A stretch of 64,000 nt of DNA from Promicromonospora soli (GCF_014653785.1 NZ_BNAS01000001.1:248001-312000); one strand, 5' to 3'; positions 34,061 to 44,463 are shown, counted from the first letter of the stretch. Numbers and translations: made by a program. Notes: a model not told the origin generated them from the letters alone.

Positions 34061-34519
34061 TCACGGCCGCGGCCAGCGCCGACCCGACCGTTCCTCGACC
34101 ACCCGGTTGTAGCGGCCGAGCAGCTCCGCGAGCTGGACCCGGTCCTCCTCCGGCCAGTCGGCGAGCAGGTCGGCGAGCAGCGCCTGGCTCGCCTCGCGCT
34201 CCTCGGTGAGCAGACGGCGTCCGACGTCGGACAGCCGGAGCTTGCGCGCCTGACCGCCGTCGGGGTCCTCGAAGCGCTCCGCGAGACCCTCCCGCCGCAG
34301 CGCCGCGGTCTGCCGGTTCAGCGTGGACACGTCCAGGCCGGTAGCGACGGCGAGCTCGGCCAGGCTGGCCGGTCCCCCGGCGTCGAGGAGGCTGAGCAGG
34401 GTGTACGCGCTCTGGTCGAGGCGCCCGCCCTTGCGCCGTGAGCGGCCGGCGGGCAACGTCGCCAGGTGCCGACCGAACAGCATGGCCTCGTACTCGATCC
34501 GGTTGATCGGGGACGACAT
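34061..34519 (-). CDS. MarR-family transcriptional regulator
   Basis: 152-residue winged-helix regulator. A helical dimer region (RIEYEAMLFGRHLATL) is followed by the recognition segment LAELAVATGLDVSTLNRQT and the wing RFEDPDGGQARKLRLSDVG, and ends with the second dimerisation helix. GGAGGTAG precedes the ATG. It heads a minus-strand group with an acetyltransferase and a luciferase-like oxidoreductase gene, which it may control together with itself. A short palindrome in the divergent promoter region (34557-34567) is a candidate operator. Confidence 0.9.
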   Translation of the reverse strand: MSSPINRIEYEAMLFGRHLATLPAGRSRRKGGRLDQSAYTLLSLLDAGGPASLAELAVATGLDVSTLNRQTAALRREGLAERFEDPDGGQARKLRLSDVGRRLLTEEREASQALLADLLADWPEEDRVQLAELLGRYNRVVEERSGRRWPRP

Positions 34520-34556
34520 CGTCTACCTCCGGTCCGGCGCCGCCGGTCGGCGTCTA

Positions 34557-34567
34557 TGCATCATGCA
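34557..34567. promoter_or_regulatory. Candidate MarR operator
   Basis: TGCAT-c-ATGCA, an 11-bp palindrome in an A/T-rich patch 38 nt upstream of the marR-type start and in the region shared with the divergent DUF2277 gene. One site only. Confidence 0.4.
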
Positions 34568-34649
34568 CAACGTACGCCATCCCGAGCGTCGCCACGGCCC
34601 CGTGAGGTTGGCCCTGCAGGAGGACCACCGAGCAGCGTACGGTCGGAGC

Positions 34650-34973
34650 ATGTGCCGGAACATCACCACGCTACGCGGGCTCGAACCGCCCGCCACCGAC
34701 GAGGAGATCATGGCCGCGGCCCTGCAGTTCGTGCGCAAGGTCACGGGTGTGACGAAGGTCAGCGACGCCACCCGCGAACCGGTGGAGCAGGCCACGCAGG
34801 AGATCGCGGACATCGTGACGCGCCTGCTCGACACGCTGCCTGAACGCCGTCAGCCACCGAAGAACGTGCCGCCGCTGCGCCGCGCGGAGGTCCAGGCGCG
34901 CATCGCGCAGCGCATCAAGGAGCGCGAGGAGCATGAGCGCATGCACGAGCTGGGGATCGCGCACTCGCACTGA
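34650..34973 (+). CDS. DUF2277 protein
   Basis: 107-residue protein of unknown function that begins MCRNITTLRGLEPPATDEEI and continues AAALQFVRKVTGVTKVS, the conserved pattern of DUF2277. The C-terminal half is highly charged and helical (RRAEVQARIAQRIKEREEHE), ending HELGIAHSH. The N-terminal Cys and the His cluster at the end might bind metal, but this is a guess. The start is fixed by TACGGT (34638-34643) 7 nt upstream. No clear operon partner: the Cys-codon leader of the next operon begins 27 nt later. Confidence 0.82.
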   Translation: MCRNITTLRGLEPPATDEEIMAAALQFVRKVTGVTKVSDATREPVEQATQEIADIVTRLLDTLPERRQPPKNVPPLRRAEVQARIAQRIKEREEHERMHELGIAHSH

Positions 34974-34987
34974 GCGGGCCGCGCCGT

Positions 34988-34993
34988 TACAGT
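34988..34993 (+). promoter_or_regulatory. Leaderless -10 box of the Cys-codon leader ORF
   Basis: TACAGT ends 7 nt before the GTG of the leader ORF at 35000, so the transcript should begin at that GTG. Confidence 0.65.
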
Positions 34994-34999
34994 TGCGGC

Positions 35000-35032
35000 G
35001 TGCTCGCCCGCCTCGCCTGTTGCTGTCGCTGA
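35000..35032 (+). CDS. Leaderless poly-Cys leader peptide (uORF)
   Basis: GTG CTC GCC CGC CTC GCC TGT TGC TGT CGC TGA encodes the 10-residue peptide MLARLACCCR. Three Cys codons in a row are highly unusual in so short a frame. The TACAGT box places the transcript 5' end at its GTG. Leaderless small ORFs with consecutive Cys codons are an established cysteine sensor in mycobacteria, and here the next gene is a cysteine-metabolism gene. Ribosomes stalling on the Cys codons when Cys-tRNA is scarce would change folding of the RNA downstream (see the attenuator). The peptide itself probably has no function. Confidence 0.8.
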   Translation: MLARLACCCR

Positions 35033-35082
35033 CCCCGGACCCGTCCGTAGTCCGCGCGCACTGCTGCGCGCACAGCAACAGG
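35016..35082 (+). promoter_or_regulatory. Cysteine-responsive translational attenuator
   Basis: The Cys-codon segment CCTGTTGCTGT (35016-35026) is a perfect 11-bp complement of ACAGCAACAGG (35072-35082), which runs into the AGGAAGAG ribosome-binding site of the beta-synthase gene. A second perfect 7-bp hairpin (GCGCGCA-ctgc-TGCGCGC, 35054-35071) fills the loop. When cysteine is plentiful the uORF is finished and the long stem can mask the ribosome-binding site. A ribosome stalled on the Cys codons covers the left arm and frees it. The pairing is seen in the sequence; the mechanism is inferred from the mycobacterial precedent. Confidence 0.75.
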
Positions 35083-35093
35083 AAGAGAAACAG

Positions 35094-36461
35094 GTGCAGT
35101 ACGTCAACTCTGTCGTAGACCTGGTCGGCAACACGCCCCTCGTCCGGCTCCACCGGGTGACCGAGGGCGTGACGCGTGCGACCGTGCTCGTCAAGCTCGA
35201 GTACCTCAACCCCGGCGGGTCCGCGAAGGACCGCATAGCGGCCCGCATCATCGAGGCGGCCGAGCGCGAGGGCAAGCTCCGGCCGGGCGGGACCATCGTG
35301 GAGCCCACGTCGGGCAACACCGGTGTCGGCCTCGCGCTCGTCGCCCAGCAGCGCGGCTACCGGTGCGTCTTCGTGCTGCCCGACAAGGTGGGCGAGGACA
35401 AGCGCAACGTGCTCACGGCGTACGGCGCAGAGATAGTGGTGACCCCGACGGCGGTGGCGCCGGACAGCCCCGAGTCGTACTACTCGGTGAGCGACCGGCT
35501 GGTGCGCGAGATCCCCGGCGCCTTCAAGCCGGACCAGTACTCGAACCCCAACGGTCCCCGCTCCCACTACGAGACCACCGGTCCCGAGATCTGGCGGGAC
35601 ACCGACGGCCGGGTGACGCACTTCGTCGCGGGCGTCGGCACTGGCGGCACGATCACGGGCGCGGGCCGCTATCTGCGCGAGGTCTCGGGCGACCGGGTGC
35701 GTATAGTCGGCGCCGACCCCGAGGGGTCGGTCTACTCCGGCGGCACCGGCCGCCCGTACCTGGTCGAAGGTGTCGGCGAGGACTTCTGGCCGTCCGCCTA
35801 CGACCCGAGCGTGCCGCACGAGGTCATCGCGGTGAGCGACGCCGAGTCGTTCGCGATGACCCGGCGCCTCGCCCGCGAGGAGGGCATCCTCGTGGGCGGG
35901 TCGAGCGGCATGGCAGTCGTCGCAGCCCTGCGTGCCGCGCGGGACGCGAGCCCGGACGACGTCGTCGTGGTCCTGCTGCCCGACGGCGGCCGCGGCTACC
36001 TCGGCAAGATCTTCAACGACACCTGGATGCGGTCCTACGGGTTCTCGCCCGCCGTCGAGAGCCACACGGTCGCCGACGTGCTGGCCGCCAGGGCGGACCG
36101 CACCCCGCCGCTGGTCTACGTGTACAAGACCGACACCGTGCGGGACGCGATCGACCGGATGACGCGCACCGGCGTCTCGCAGCTGCTCGTGCTCACCGCG
36201 GAACCGCCGGTGGTGCTCGGGGAGATCACCGGGGCTGTGCACGAGGAGGACCTGCTCGACGGGGTGTTCACGGGCAAGGTGAACCTCTCCGACGAGGTCG
36301 GCGGGCTCATCGGCCGGCCCCTGCCGCTCGTGGGCGTCAACGAGCCGGTCGGGACGCTCCGCGCCGCCCTCGCCGACGAGACCGCCCTGCTGGTGACCGA
36401 CGGCGGCAAGGCCCTCGGTGTGGTCTCCCGCTCCGACCTGCTCGACTACCTCGCGGTCTGA
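35094..36461 (+). CDS. cbs: Cystathionine beta-synthase
   Basis: PLP enzyme that condenses homocysteine and serine to cystathionine, the first step of reverse transsulfuration. The 455-residue protein has NTPLVRLHRV, the PLP-Lys motif NPGGSAKDRIA, PTSGNTGVGLAL and GVGTGGTITGAG. A C-terminal pair of CBS domains (about 330-455) marks beta-synthase and not a plain cysteine synthase. GTG start with AGGAAGAG upstream, which is the sequence masked by the leader stem. A gamma-synthase/lyase gene follows at 46 nt, so both would come under the cysteine attenuator. Confidence 0.92.
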   Translation: MQYVNSVVDLVGNTPLVRLHRVTEGVTRATVLVKLEYLNPGGSAKDRIAARIIEAAEREGKLRPGGTIVEPTSGNTGVGLALVAQQRGYRCVFVLPDKVGEDKRNVLTAYGAEIVVTPTAVAPDSPESYYSVSDRLVREIPGAFKPDQYSNPNGPRSHYETTGPEIWRDTDGRVTHFVAGVGTGGTITGAGRYLREVSGDRVRIVGADPEGSVYSGGTGRPYLVEGVGEDFWPSAYDPSVPHEVIAVSDAESFAMTRRLAREEGILVGGSSGMAVVAALRAARDASPDDVVVVLLPDGGRGYLGKIFNDTWMRSYGFSPAVESHTVADVLAARADRTPPLVYVYKTDTVRDAIDRMTRTGVSQLLVLTAEPPVVLGEITGAVHEEDLLDGVFTGKVNLSDEVGGLIGRPLPLVGVNEPVGTLRAALADETALLVTDGGKALGVVSRSDLLDYLAV

Positions 36462-36507
36462 CCGCACCACAACGCCGAAACGCCCAGAACGCCGAAGAGA
36501 GGCGACC

Positions 36508-37671
36508 ATGAACGACGCACGGACGAGCCGTTTCGACACGCTCGCGATCCACGCAGGACAGCACCCCGACCCCACGACCGGCGACGCGATCCCCGCCATC
36601 CACGTCACCTCCACCTACGTGCAGGACGGCATCGGCGGGCTGCGCGGCGGGTACGAGTACTCCCGCGGCGGCAACCCCTCGCGCACCGCCCTCGAGGAGC
36701 AGCTCGCGGCGATCGAGGGTGGCGCGCAGGGCATCTCGTTCGCGTCCGGCCTCGCCGCGGAGGACGCCCTCCTGCGGGCCGTGCTCTCGCCCGGCGACCA
36801 CGTGCTCGTGCCGAACGACGTCTACGGTGGCACGCACCGGCTCGTGCGCACGATCCACGGACGCGCGGGCGTGGAGCACACGACTGTGGACACGGCCGAC
36901 CTCGACGCCGTGCGCGCGGCTGTCCGGCCCGAGTCGAAGGTGCTGTGGGTCGAGACGCCGTCGAACCCGCTGATGAAGATCAGTGACATCGCCGCGCTGG
37001 CCGGCCTCGCCGACGACGCGGGCCTGCTGCTGGTCGTCGACAACACGTTCGCGTCGCCCGCCCTCCAGCGCCCCCTCGACCTCGGGGCCGGCGTCGTCGT
37101 GCACTCCACGACGAAGTACCTCGGCGGGCACTCGGACGTCGTCGGCGGCGCCGTCGTCGTGGGGAACGGCAACGACGAGCTCGCGGACCAGGTGCGGTTC
37201 GTGCAGTTCGCCGCGGGCGCCGTGTCCAGCCCGTTCGACGCGTTCCTTACCACGCGCGGCATCAAGACCCTCGCGGTTCGGATGCAGCGCCACTCCGAGA
37301 ACGCCCAGACGCTCGCCGAGCGCCTGGTCGGCCACCCGGCGGTGGCCCGTGTGCTGTACCCAGGCCTGCCCGATCACCCGGGCCACAAGACCGCCGCGCA
37401 CCAGATGTCGCGCTTCGGCGGCATGATCTCGCTCGACCTCGCGGGCGGCGAGCGCGCCGCGCGCACGTTCGCCGAGTCGATGCGGGTCTTCCTGCTCGCC
37501 GAGTCGCTCGGCGGCGTGGAGTCGCTGGTCAACTACCCGAGCGAGATGACGCACGCGTCGGTGCGTGGCACGGAGGCCGAGGTCTCGCCGTCGATCGTGC
37601 GGCTGTCGGTGGGGCTCGAGGACGTCACCGACCTGCTCGACGACGTGCTGCAAGCGCTGGACCGGATCTGA
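36508..37671 (+). CDS. Cystathionine gamma-lyase or gamma-synthase
   Basis: Cys/Met-metabolism PLP enzyme of 387 residues. It shows YVQDGIGGLRGGYEYSRGGNP, ASGLAAEDALL, VVDNTFASP and the PLP-Lys motif HSTTKYLGGHSD, and is complete. Gamma-synthases (methionine direction) and gamma-lyases (cysteine direction) cannot be separated by eye. The pairing with cystathionine beta-synthase under a Cys-codon leader favours the lyase, which would finish homocysteine-to-cysteine conversion, whereas many pipelines would name it metB. ATG after AGAGAGG. Confidence 0.88.
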   Translation: MNDARTSRFDTLAIHAGQHPDPTTGDAIPAIHVTSTYVQDGIGGLRGGYEYSRGGNPSRTALEEQLAAIEGGAQGISFASGLAAEDALLRAVLSPGDHVLVPNDVYGGTHRLVRTIHGRAGVEHTTVDTADLDAVRAAVRPESKVLWVETPSNPLMKISDIAALAGLADDAGLLLVVDNTFASPALQRPLDLGAGVVVHSTTKYLGGHSDVVGGAVVVGNGNDELADQVRFVQFAAGAVSSPFDAFLTTRGIKTLAVRMQRHSENAQTLAERLVGHPAVARVLYPGLPDHPGHKTAAHQMSRFGGMISLDLAGGERAARTFAESMRVFLLAESLGGVESLVNYPSEMTHASVRGTEAEVSPSIVRLSVGLEDVTDLLDDVLQALDRI

Positions 37672-37729
37672 ACCACGTCACCGCGGCGCACCGCTGGTCG
37701 CGCGGGTCGAGCCCGTTAGCCTGGCCCGC

Positions 37730-38005
37730 GTGACAGAACACTCCCCCGTGAGCGCAGCGATGCACCGCGCCAAGGCCGATGCCCGCGCCTCCCACGTCAC
37801 CGTGGGCCTGGTGCGGCATCTGCCGGGCAACCGCGAGGAGATCGACTGCTCCTGCGGCATGACGCTGACGAACGGACCGCAGTGGTCGCTCGACGAGCAC
37901 ATCCGCCTGCACCGGGCTGAGGCGCGCTACCTGGCGCTCAGCCGCGTTGCGCCGGCGGGCATGCCGCGCATCATCCCCGTGGACCCCGGGCGGCTGCCCC
38001 GCTGA
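37730..38005 (+). CDS. Small hypothetical protein with CxC...HxxxH motif
   Basis: 91-residue protein. The central segment EIDCSCGMTLTNGP followed by LDEHIRLHRAEARY offers two Cys and two His in zinc-finger-like order (CxC, about 20 residues, HxxxH), and a basic start and tail flank it. It could be a small metal-binding or nucleic-acid-binding protein. The start is GTG, 8 nt after TAGCCT (37717-37722), the same leaderless arrangement as neighbours, which supports a real gene. I do not recognise the family. Confidence 0.65.
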   Translation: MTEHSPVSAAMHRAKADARASHVTVGLVRHLPGNREEIDCSCGMTLTNGPQWSLDEHIRLHRAEARYLALSRVAPAGMPRIIPVDPGRLPR

Positions 38006-38017
38006 ACGGGCGGGGCG

Positions 38018-38263
38018 TCAGAGCTCGTCCGGGTCGTCCCAGGACACGCCGCTCGAGGCCCCTGAGATCGGGTCGAGCTCGCAGTCGGTGAGGTTGCGCG
38101 GCGCCTTGGAGACGTCTCCGCCGCCGAGCAGGCCTCGGCGGGTTGCGGCGCGGCGGACGGCCGGCGGCGCGATGCTTGCATAGAAAGCATTCGACTCGTC
38201 GATCAGATCGGTCGGGACCGAATCGTCAGGGTCGGTGGCGGGCTGGGGTTCCCCCGTGATCAT
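38018..38263 (-). CDS. Small acidic hypothetical protein
   Basis: 81 residues, acidic at both ends (PDDSVPTDLIDESNAF and SWDDPDEL) with a basic middle (AVRRAATRRGLLGGGD). No known domain, membrane segment or signal peptide. It starts at an ATG with only a weak GAGA upstream; an in-frame upstream ATG at 38299 is possible. It is convergent with the CxC protein and divergent from glgX. Composition looks coding, but nothing else supports it. Confidence 0.45.
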   Translation of the reverse strand: MITGEPQPATDPDDSVPTDLIDESNAFYASIAPPAVRRAATRRGLLGGGDVSKAPRNLTDCELDPISGASSGVSWDDPDEL

Positions 38264-38404
38264 GGTCTCATTCTCGCAGCAAAACGGACCTCGGCGCACC
38301 CGCTTGGCACAGTATTTCTAATCGGCGCCAAGCCTCCACGACGACGGCACGCCCAGCACGCAGATCTCCCCCCACCTACCCCGCAGGAGTGTGATGATCG
38401 TGCG

Positions 38405-40543
<2,139 letters not shown>

Positions 40544-40553
40544 GCTGTCCGGC

Positions 40554-42374
40554 GTGACCGGACCGAGGAGTGGAACCGGGGGAACCACGCCACCGCCCCG
40601 ACCAGGGCCTGACATGCCTGTTCCCGGGCCCAGGCCGGTGGTATGGGCCCCGCGCGCCCGCATCATCGAGGTGGTCGTGCCCTACGACCAGTACGAGGAG
40701 CCGGAGCACATGCCGCTGCGCCTCGTGGGCGCCGGCGAGCCCGGGTACTGGGGCGCCGACAGCGTGCTCGGGCACGGCACCGACTACGGCTACTCGATAG
40801 ACGGCGGGCCCATGCTGCCCGACCCGCGCAGCGTGTGGCTGCCGCAGGGCATCCACGGGCCCACCCGGGTCTTCGACCCGGCCTTCGAGTGGACCGACGG
40901 CACCTGGTCGCCTCCCGACCTCTCCACGAGCGTGCTCATGCACGTCGACGTCGAGACGTTCACACCGGAGGGCACCCTGGACGCCGCGGCGGCGCTGCTG
41001 CCCACGCTCGCGGAGCTCGGCATGCACGGCGTCGAGCTCGCGCCGGTCGCGGCGTTCGACCCCGCGCTCGGCCCCGCGCGGGGCGTGCGCCTCTACTCCG
41101 TGCACGAGCCGTACGGCGGCCCGCGGGCGCTGCAGCGGTTCGTCGACGCCGCGCACGCCGCCGGCCTCGCCGTCGTGCTGGACATCCCGTACCGATGGTC
41201 CGTGGCCGACGAGCTCGGCCTGGAGGCCTACGGGCCGTACCTGACGGGCGGCGGCGGCCGGTCGCGCACGCCGCGCCCTGACGTCGGCGACGCGGGCGAG
41301 CACGCCCTGCAGGCGATGCGCCCACGGACCGGGCAGGTCCCCCTGGACCGGCCGCGCACCGGCCCTATCCAGCTGCGTACCGGCCAGGTCCCGGCGATCG
41401 GCACGCGGGCCGGCAAGGTCCCGTCCGCGCCGACGGTCCGCACCGACTACGTGGGCGACCGCATCAACCTCGACGGCAGCGGCAGCCGGGGCCCGCGCGA
41501 CTTCCTCGTGGACGACGCCCGGCACTGGCTGCGCGAGTACCACGTGGACGGCCTGGTGCTCGACGTCGACGCGCTCGTGGACCGCTCGCCCAACCCTTTC
41601 CTCGGCGAGCTGGCGGACTACGTGGTCGGGATGGGCGAACAGCTCGACCGCCGCTTCAGCCTCCTCGTGGACGGTCCTGGCCGGAGCGACCGGCTCACCA
41701 CGATCCTGCTCCGCATCCTGTCCGGCCCCGGCCGGTCCGAGGACATCCAGGCGCTGCAGATGCTCGCCGACCTGGTGCACCCGTCGGTGCGCCGGGCCAC
41801 CCGCCAGAGCGGCGGGCGGCGCAACCGGGTCCGGGCCGGAGCGAGCGTGGTCGAGGACATCACCCGGCTCCCCGGCACCCAGCTCACGGTTCCGTGGGCT
41901 GGCGAGGAGAGCCCCGCCACTGCGCTTCTCGGCGTGGACGACGTCGACATCCGGTCCAGCGTGCTCGCCGCCGTCATCCTCGCGGGCAACCCGCTGGTCC
42001 TGGACACCGTGCACGTCCCGGTGGTCCCGCACAACGACAACGACCGGCGCCTGGTCCGCTGGGCGCACGAGCTGATCACCATCCGGCTCAGCATCGCCGA
42101 CGAGCTGGACCTCCCGCTGGAGGTCCGGTCCACCGCCGACCGTTCCGTCATCGCGGTGCTGCGCGGCAGCCTGGCATTTGTGCTGAACACCGGCCACGGC
42201 CTCGCCGCCCTGCGCCTCGGGAGCCTGCTGCGGCCCGCCGAGGGCGCCGTCAAGGCGCCGCTGCCCGCTGCGTTCAGGCTCGCGGCCGCCTGGGAGCCGG
42301 GCGCGACGCGCCTGGTCGGCGACACCCTGACGGTCCCGCCGCGGATGACCGCCGTGCTGCGCGCGGGCACCTGA
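40554..42374 (+). CDS. TreZ-like (maltooligosyltrehalose trehalohydrolase) protein, probably inactive
   Basis: 606 residues resembling TreZ in the CBM48-like start (VVWAPRARIIEVVVP) and barrel (VDVETFTPEGTLDAA, GMHGVELAPVAAF, YSVHEPYGGPRALQRFVDAAH). However, the GH13 metal/His strand reads DIPYRW in place of DVVYNH. The nucleophile Asp survives (DGLVLD, Asp337), but the acid Glu strand reads LLVDGPG, and no NHD motif is found near the third acid. A repeated RTGQVP insert occupies about 256-290. It is probably a non-catalytic or strongly changed relative. GTG start 8 nt after TAGGCT, which overlaps the glgX stop. Confidence 0.75.
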   Translation: MTGPRSGTGGTTPPPRPGPDMPVPGPRPVVWAPRARIIEVVVPYDQYEEPEHMPLRLVGAGEPGYWGADSVLGHGTDYGYSIDGGPMLPDPRSVWLPQGIHGPTRVFDPAFEWTDGTWSPPDLSTSVLMHVDVETFTPEGTLDAAAALLPTLAELGMHGVELAPVAAFDPALGPARGVRLYSVHEPYGGPRALQRFVDAAHAAGLAVVLDIPYRWSVADELGLEAYGPYLTGGGGRSRTPRPDVGDAGEHALQAMRPRTGQVPLDRPRTGPIQLRTGQVPAIGTRAGKVPSAPTVRTDYVGDRINLDGSGSRGPRDFLVDDARHWLREYHVDGLVLDVDALVDRSPNPFLGELADYVVGMGEQLDRRFSLLVDGPGRSDRLTTILLRILSGPGRSEDIQALQMLADLVHPSVRRATRQSGGRRNRVRAGASVVEDITRLPGTQLTVPWAGEESPATALLGVDDVDIRSSVLAAVILAGNPLVLDTVHVPVVPHNDNDRRLVRWAHELITIRLSIADELDLPLEVRSTADRSVIAVLRGSLAFVLNTGHGLAALRLGSLLRPAEGAVKAPLPAAFRLAAAWEPGATRLVGDTLTVPPRMTAVLRAGT

Positions 42375-42433
42375 CCTGGGAACCTGAGATCCTGGGACCG
42401 GTGCCGACCGGTCGCGCGGAGGAGGCACCCCAG

Positions 42434-43291
42434 ATGGCGAACAAGCCCGATTTGTGGAAGACCCCGGCACAGGAGGCCCTGCGGTGGGTGCGCGGCACCG
42501 ATCTCGACGGTCTGGACCAGGGCGCCAAGCCCGGCTGGGCCGGCAAGCGGAGCGACGGCAAGGCGCTCCAGGAGGCCCTGGCCCCGGAGCTCGCCGACCT
42601 GCAGGAACGCCTCTTCGCACACGGCCGCACCGGCGGTGACCGCGCCGTGCTGCTCGTGCTGCAGGGCCTGGACACGGCGGGCAAGGGCGGGATCGTGCGG
42701 CACGTCGTGGGCATGGTGGACCCGCAGGGCGTGATGCACCGGGGGTTCGGCGTGCCCACCGAGGAGGAGCGGGAGCACGGCTACCTGTGGCGGATCCGCA
42801 ACGCGCTCCCCCGCCCCGGCTACCTCGGCGCCTTCGACCGGTCGCACTACGAGCAGGTCCTGGTGGTCCGGGTGGACGGGCTCGAACCGGAGAAGACCTG
42901 GCGCGAGCACTACCGCGAGCTGAACGAGTTCGAGGCCGAGGTGGCCGCTGCGGGCACCGTGATCGTGAAGGTGGCGCTCTTCGTGTCGGCCGACGAGCAG
43001 AAGAAGCGCCTGGCCGCGCGGCTCGAGCGACCGGACAAGCACTGGAAGTACGACCCGGGCGACATCGAGGTGCTCCGGAAGCGCGCGCAGTACCTGGCGG
43101 CGTACCAGGAGATGCTGGACCGCACCTCAACGGAGGTGGCGCCCTGGTACGCCGTTCCGGCGGACCGGAAGTGGTACGCGCGCCTGGCCGTCACCGAGCT
43201 GCTCACCGGCGCGCTCCGGTCGCTGGACCTGGGCTGGCCGCCCGCGGGCTTCGACGTAGAGGCGGAGAAGAAACGCCTGGCGGCCAGCTGA
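42434..43291 (+). CDS. ppk2: Polyphosphate kinase 2 family protein
   Basis: Transfers phosphate between polyphosphate and nucleoside di- or monophosphates. The 285-residue protein has Walker A GLDTAGKGG, the lid RGFGVPTEEEREHGYLWR, GYLGAFDRSHYEQVLVVRV and PDKHWKYDPGD, the core of single-domain PPK2 enzymes. The class (ADP, GDP or AMP phosphorylating) cannot be set from this. GGAGGAGG lies about 8 nt upstream of the ATG. It follows the glycogen genes, and polyphosphate and glycogen stores are often handled together in actinobacteria. Confidence 0.9.
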   Translation: MANKPDLWKTPAQEALRWVRGTDLDGLDQGAKPGWAGKRSDGKALQEALAPELADLQERLFAHGRTGGDRAVLLVLQGLDTAGKGGIVRHVVGMVDPQGVMHRGFGVPTEEEREHGYLWRIRNALPRPGYLGAFDRSHYEQVLVVRVDGLEPEKTWREHYRELNEFEAEVAAAGTVIVKVALFVSADEQKKRLAARLERPDKHWKYDPGDIEVLRKRAQYLAAYQEMLDRTSTEVAPWYAVPADRKWYARLAVTELLTGALRSLDLGWPPAGFDVEAEKKRLAAS

Positions 43292-43300
43292 CCGGATCCT

Positions 43301-43363
43301 GGTTGTGGGCGCGACCGTTGCGACTATCCGTCCGGTTTAGGCGCAACGATCGCGCCCACAACC
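43301..43363. terminator. Large inverted repeat between convergent genes
   Basis: Two 22-nt arms (ggttgtgggcgcg... and its complement) pair with one mismatch around a 19-nt loop. It lies just after the ppk2 stop and just before the zapE stop, so it can end both transcripts. No T-run follows, and it may instead be an intergenic palindromic repeat. Confidence 0.65.
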
Positions 43364-43369
43364 AAGGGG

Positions 43370-44410
43370 TCAGACCAGGCGGCGCCCCTCCTCGGCGAGG
43401 GAGCCCAGGCGGGACAGCGCGCGGTAGTACTTCTTGCGGTACCCGCCGGCGAGCATCTCGGCGGTGAACAGGCTGTCCTCGGTGCCGCTGAGCAGCACGG
43501 GCACGTCCCGGTCGTAGAGGCGGTCCACGAGCACCACCAGGCGCAGCGCCACGTCCTGCGCCGTCACCGGGTGCACACCGGTCAGGGCGACGGCGGAGAC
43601 GCCGTCGAGCAGCGCGCCGTAGCGGCTGGGGTGCACCGTGGCGAGGTGCGCGAGCAGGTCGTCGAACGCGTCGAGCGTGGCGCCCGGGTGGGCCGCGGCG
43701 GCCGCCACCGCGTCAGCGGTCAGCGGCTCGGGGTCGGTCACCACGTCGCGGTGGCGGTAGTCCTCGCCGTCGACCCGCAGGGTCTCGAAGCGGTCGGACA
43801 GGGCCTTGATCTCGCGCTGAAAGTCCTGGGCGGCGAAGCGGCCCTCGCCGAGCGCGCCGGGCAGCGTGTTCGACGTCGCCGCGAGCGCCACGCCCCGGTC
43901 CGCGAGCTCGCGCATGAGCCGGGACATGAGGGTCGTGTCGCCCGCGTCGTCGAGCTCGAACTCGTCGATGCAGACCAGCTTCTTGGCGGCGAGCGCCTCG
44001 ACGGTCGGGAGGAAGCCGAGCGCCCCGACGAGGTTCGTGTACTCGACGAACGTGCCGTATGCGGCCTTGTCCCGGCCCAGCGCCTCGCCGACGGCGTGGG
44101 CGAGCGAGGTGAGCAGGTGGGTCTTGCCGACGCCGAAGCCGCCGTCGAGGTAGACCGCGGGAGCTGCCTGGCGGCGGGCGAACAGGCCGCGCTTCGGGGC
44201 CGCGATCTGCTGCGCGATCTCCTGGAGGCGGGCGAGCGCTCGGCCCTGGCTGGGGTGCACCGGGTTGGCGCGGTAGGTGGCAAACCGGGCCTGCGCAAAG
44301 TGGCGCGGCGGCACCAGGTCGGTGACGAGCCGGTCGACAGGCACCTGCGGTCGGACGGCGCACAGGGCTGTCGTCGCGGTCTGGCTGTCGGTCGAGGTAG
44401 CGGCTGTCAC
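43370..44410 (-). CDS. zapE: Cell division protein ZapE (AFG1-like ATPase)
   Basis: 346-residue AAA-like P-loop ATPase. The Walker A is GGFGVGKTHLL, Walker B LVCIDEFELDD, then TLMSRLMRELADRGVALAATSN (sensor 1) and SDRFETLRVDGEDYRHRD. This matches the ZapE/AFG1 family: ZapE binds FtsZ in E. coli and mitochondrial AFG1 works in protein quality control. In actinobacteria the role is not well established. The GTG start is preceded by a minus-strand TAATCT box. It is probably its own unit. Confidence 0.9.
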   Translation of the reverse strand: MTAATSTDSQTATTALCAVRPQVPVDRLVTDLVPPRHFAQARFATYRANPVHPSQGRALARLQEIAQQIAAPKRGLFARRQAAPAVYLDGGFGVGKTHLLTSLAHAVGEALGRDKAAYGTFVEYTNLVGALGFLPTVEALAAKKLVCIDEFELDDAGDTTLMSRLMRELADRGVALAATSNTLPGALGEGRFAAQDFQREIKALSDRFETLRVDGEDYRHRDVVTDPEPLTADAVAAAAAHPGATLDAFDDLLAHLATVHPSRYGALLDGVSAVALTGVHPVTAQDVALRLVVLVDRLYDRDVPVLLSGTEDSLFTAEMLAGGYRKKYYRALSRLGSLAEEGRRLV

Positions 44411-44463
44411 GAAGCAAAAGATTACCGGCGGGTCGGCTCACCGGGCGTGCCGGGAGAGCAACG

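Noticed and set aside
34974-35093. SAM or other metabolite riboswitch before cystathionine beta-synthase
   Set aside because: The leader is too short, none of the conserved SAM riboswitch cores is visible, and the Cys-codon leader explains its structure.
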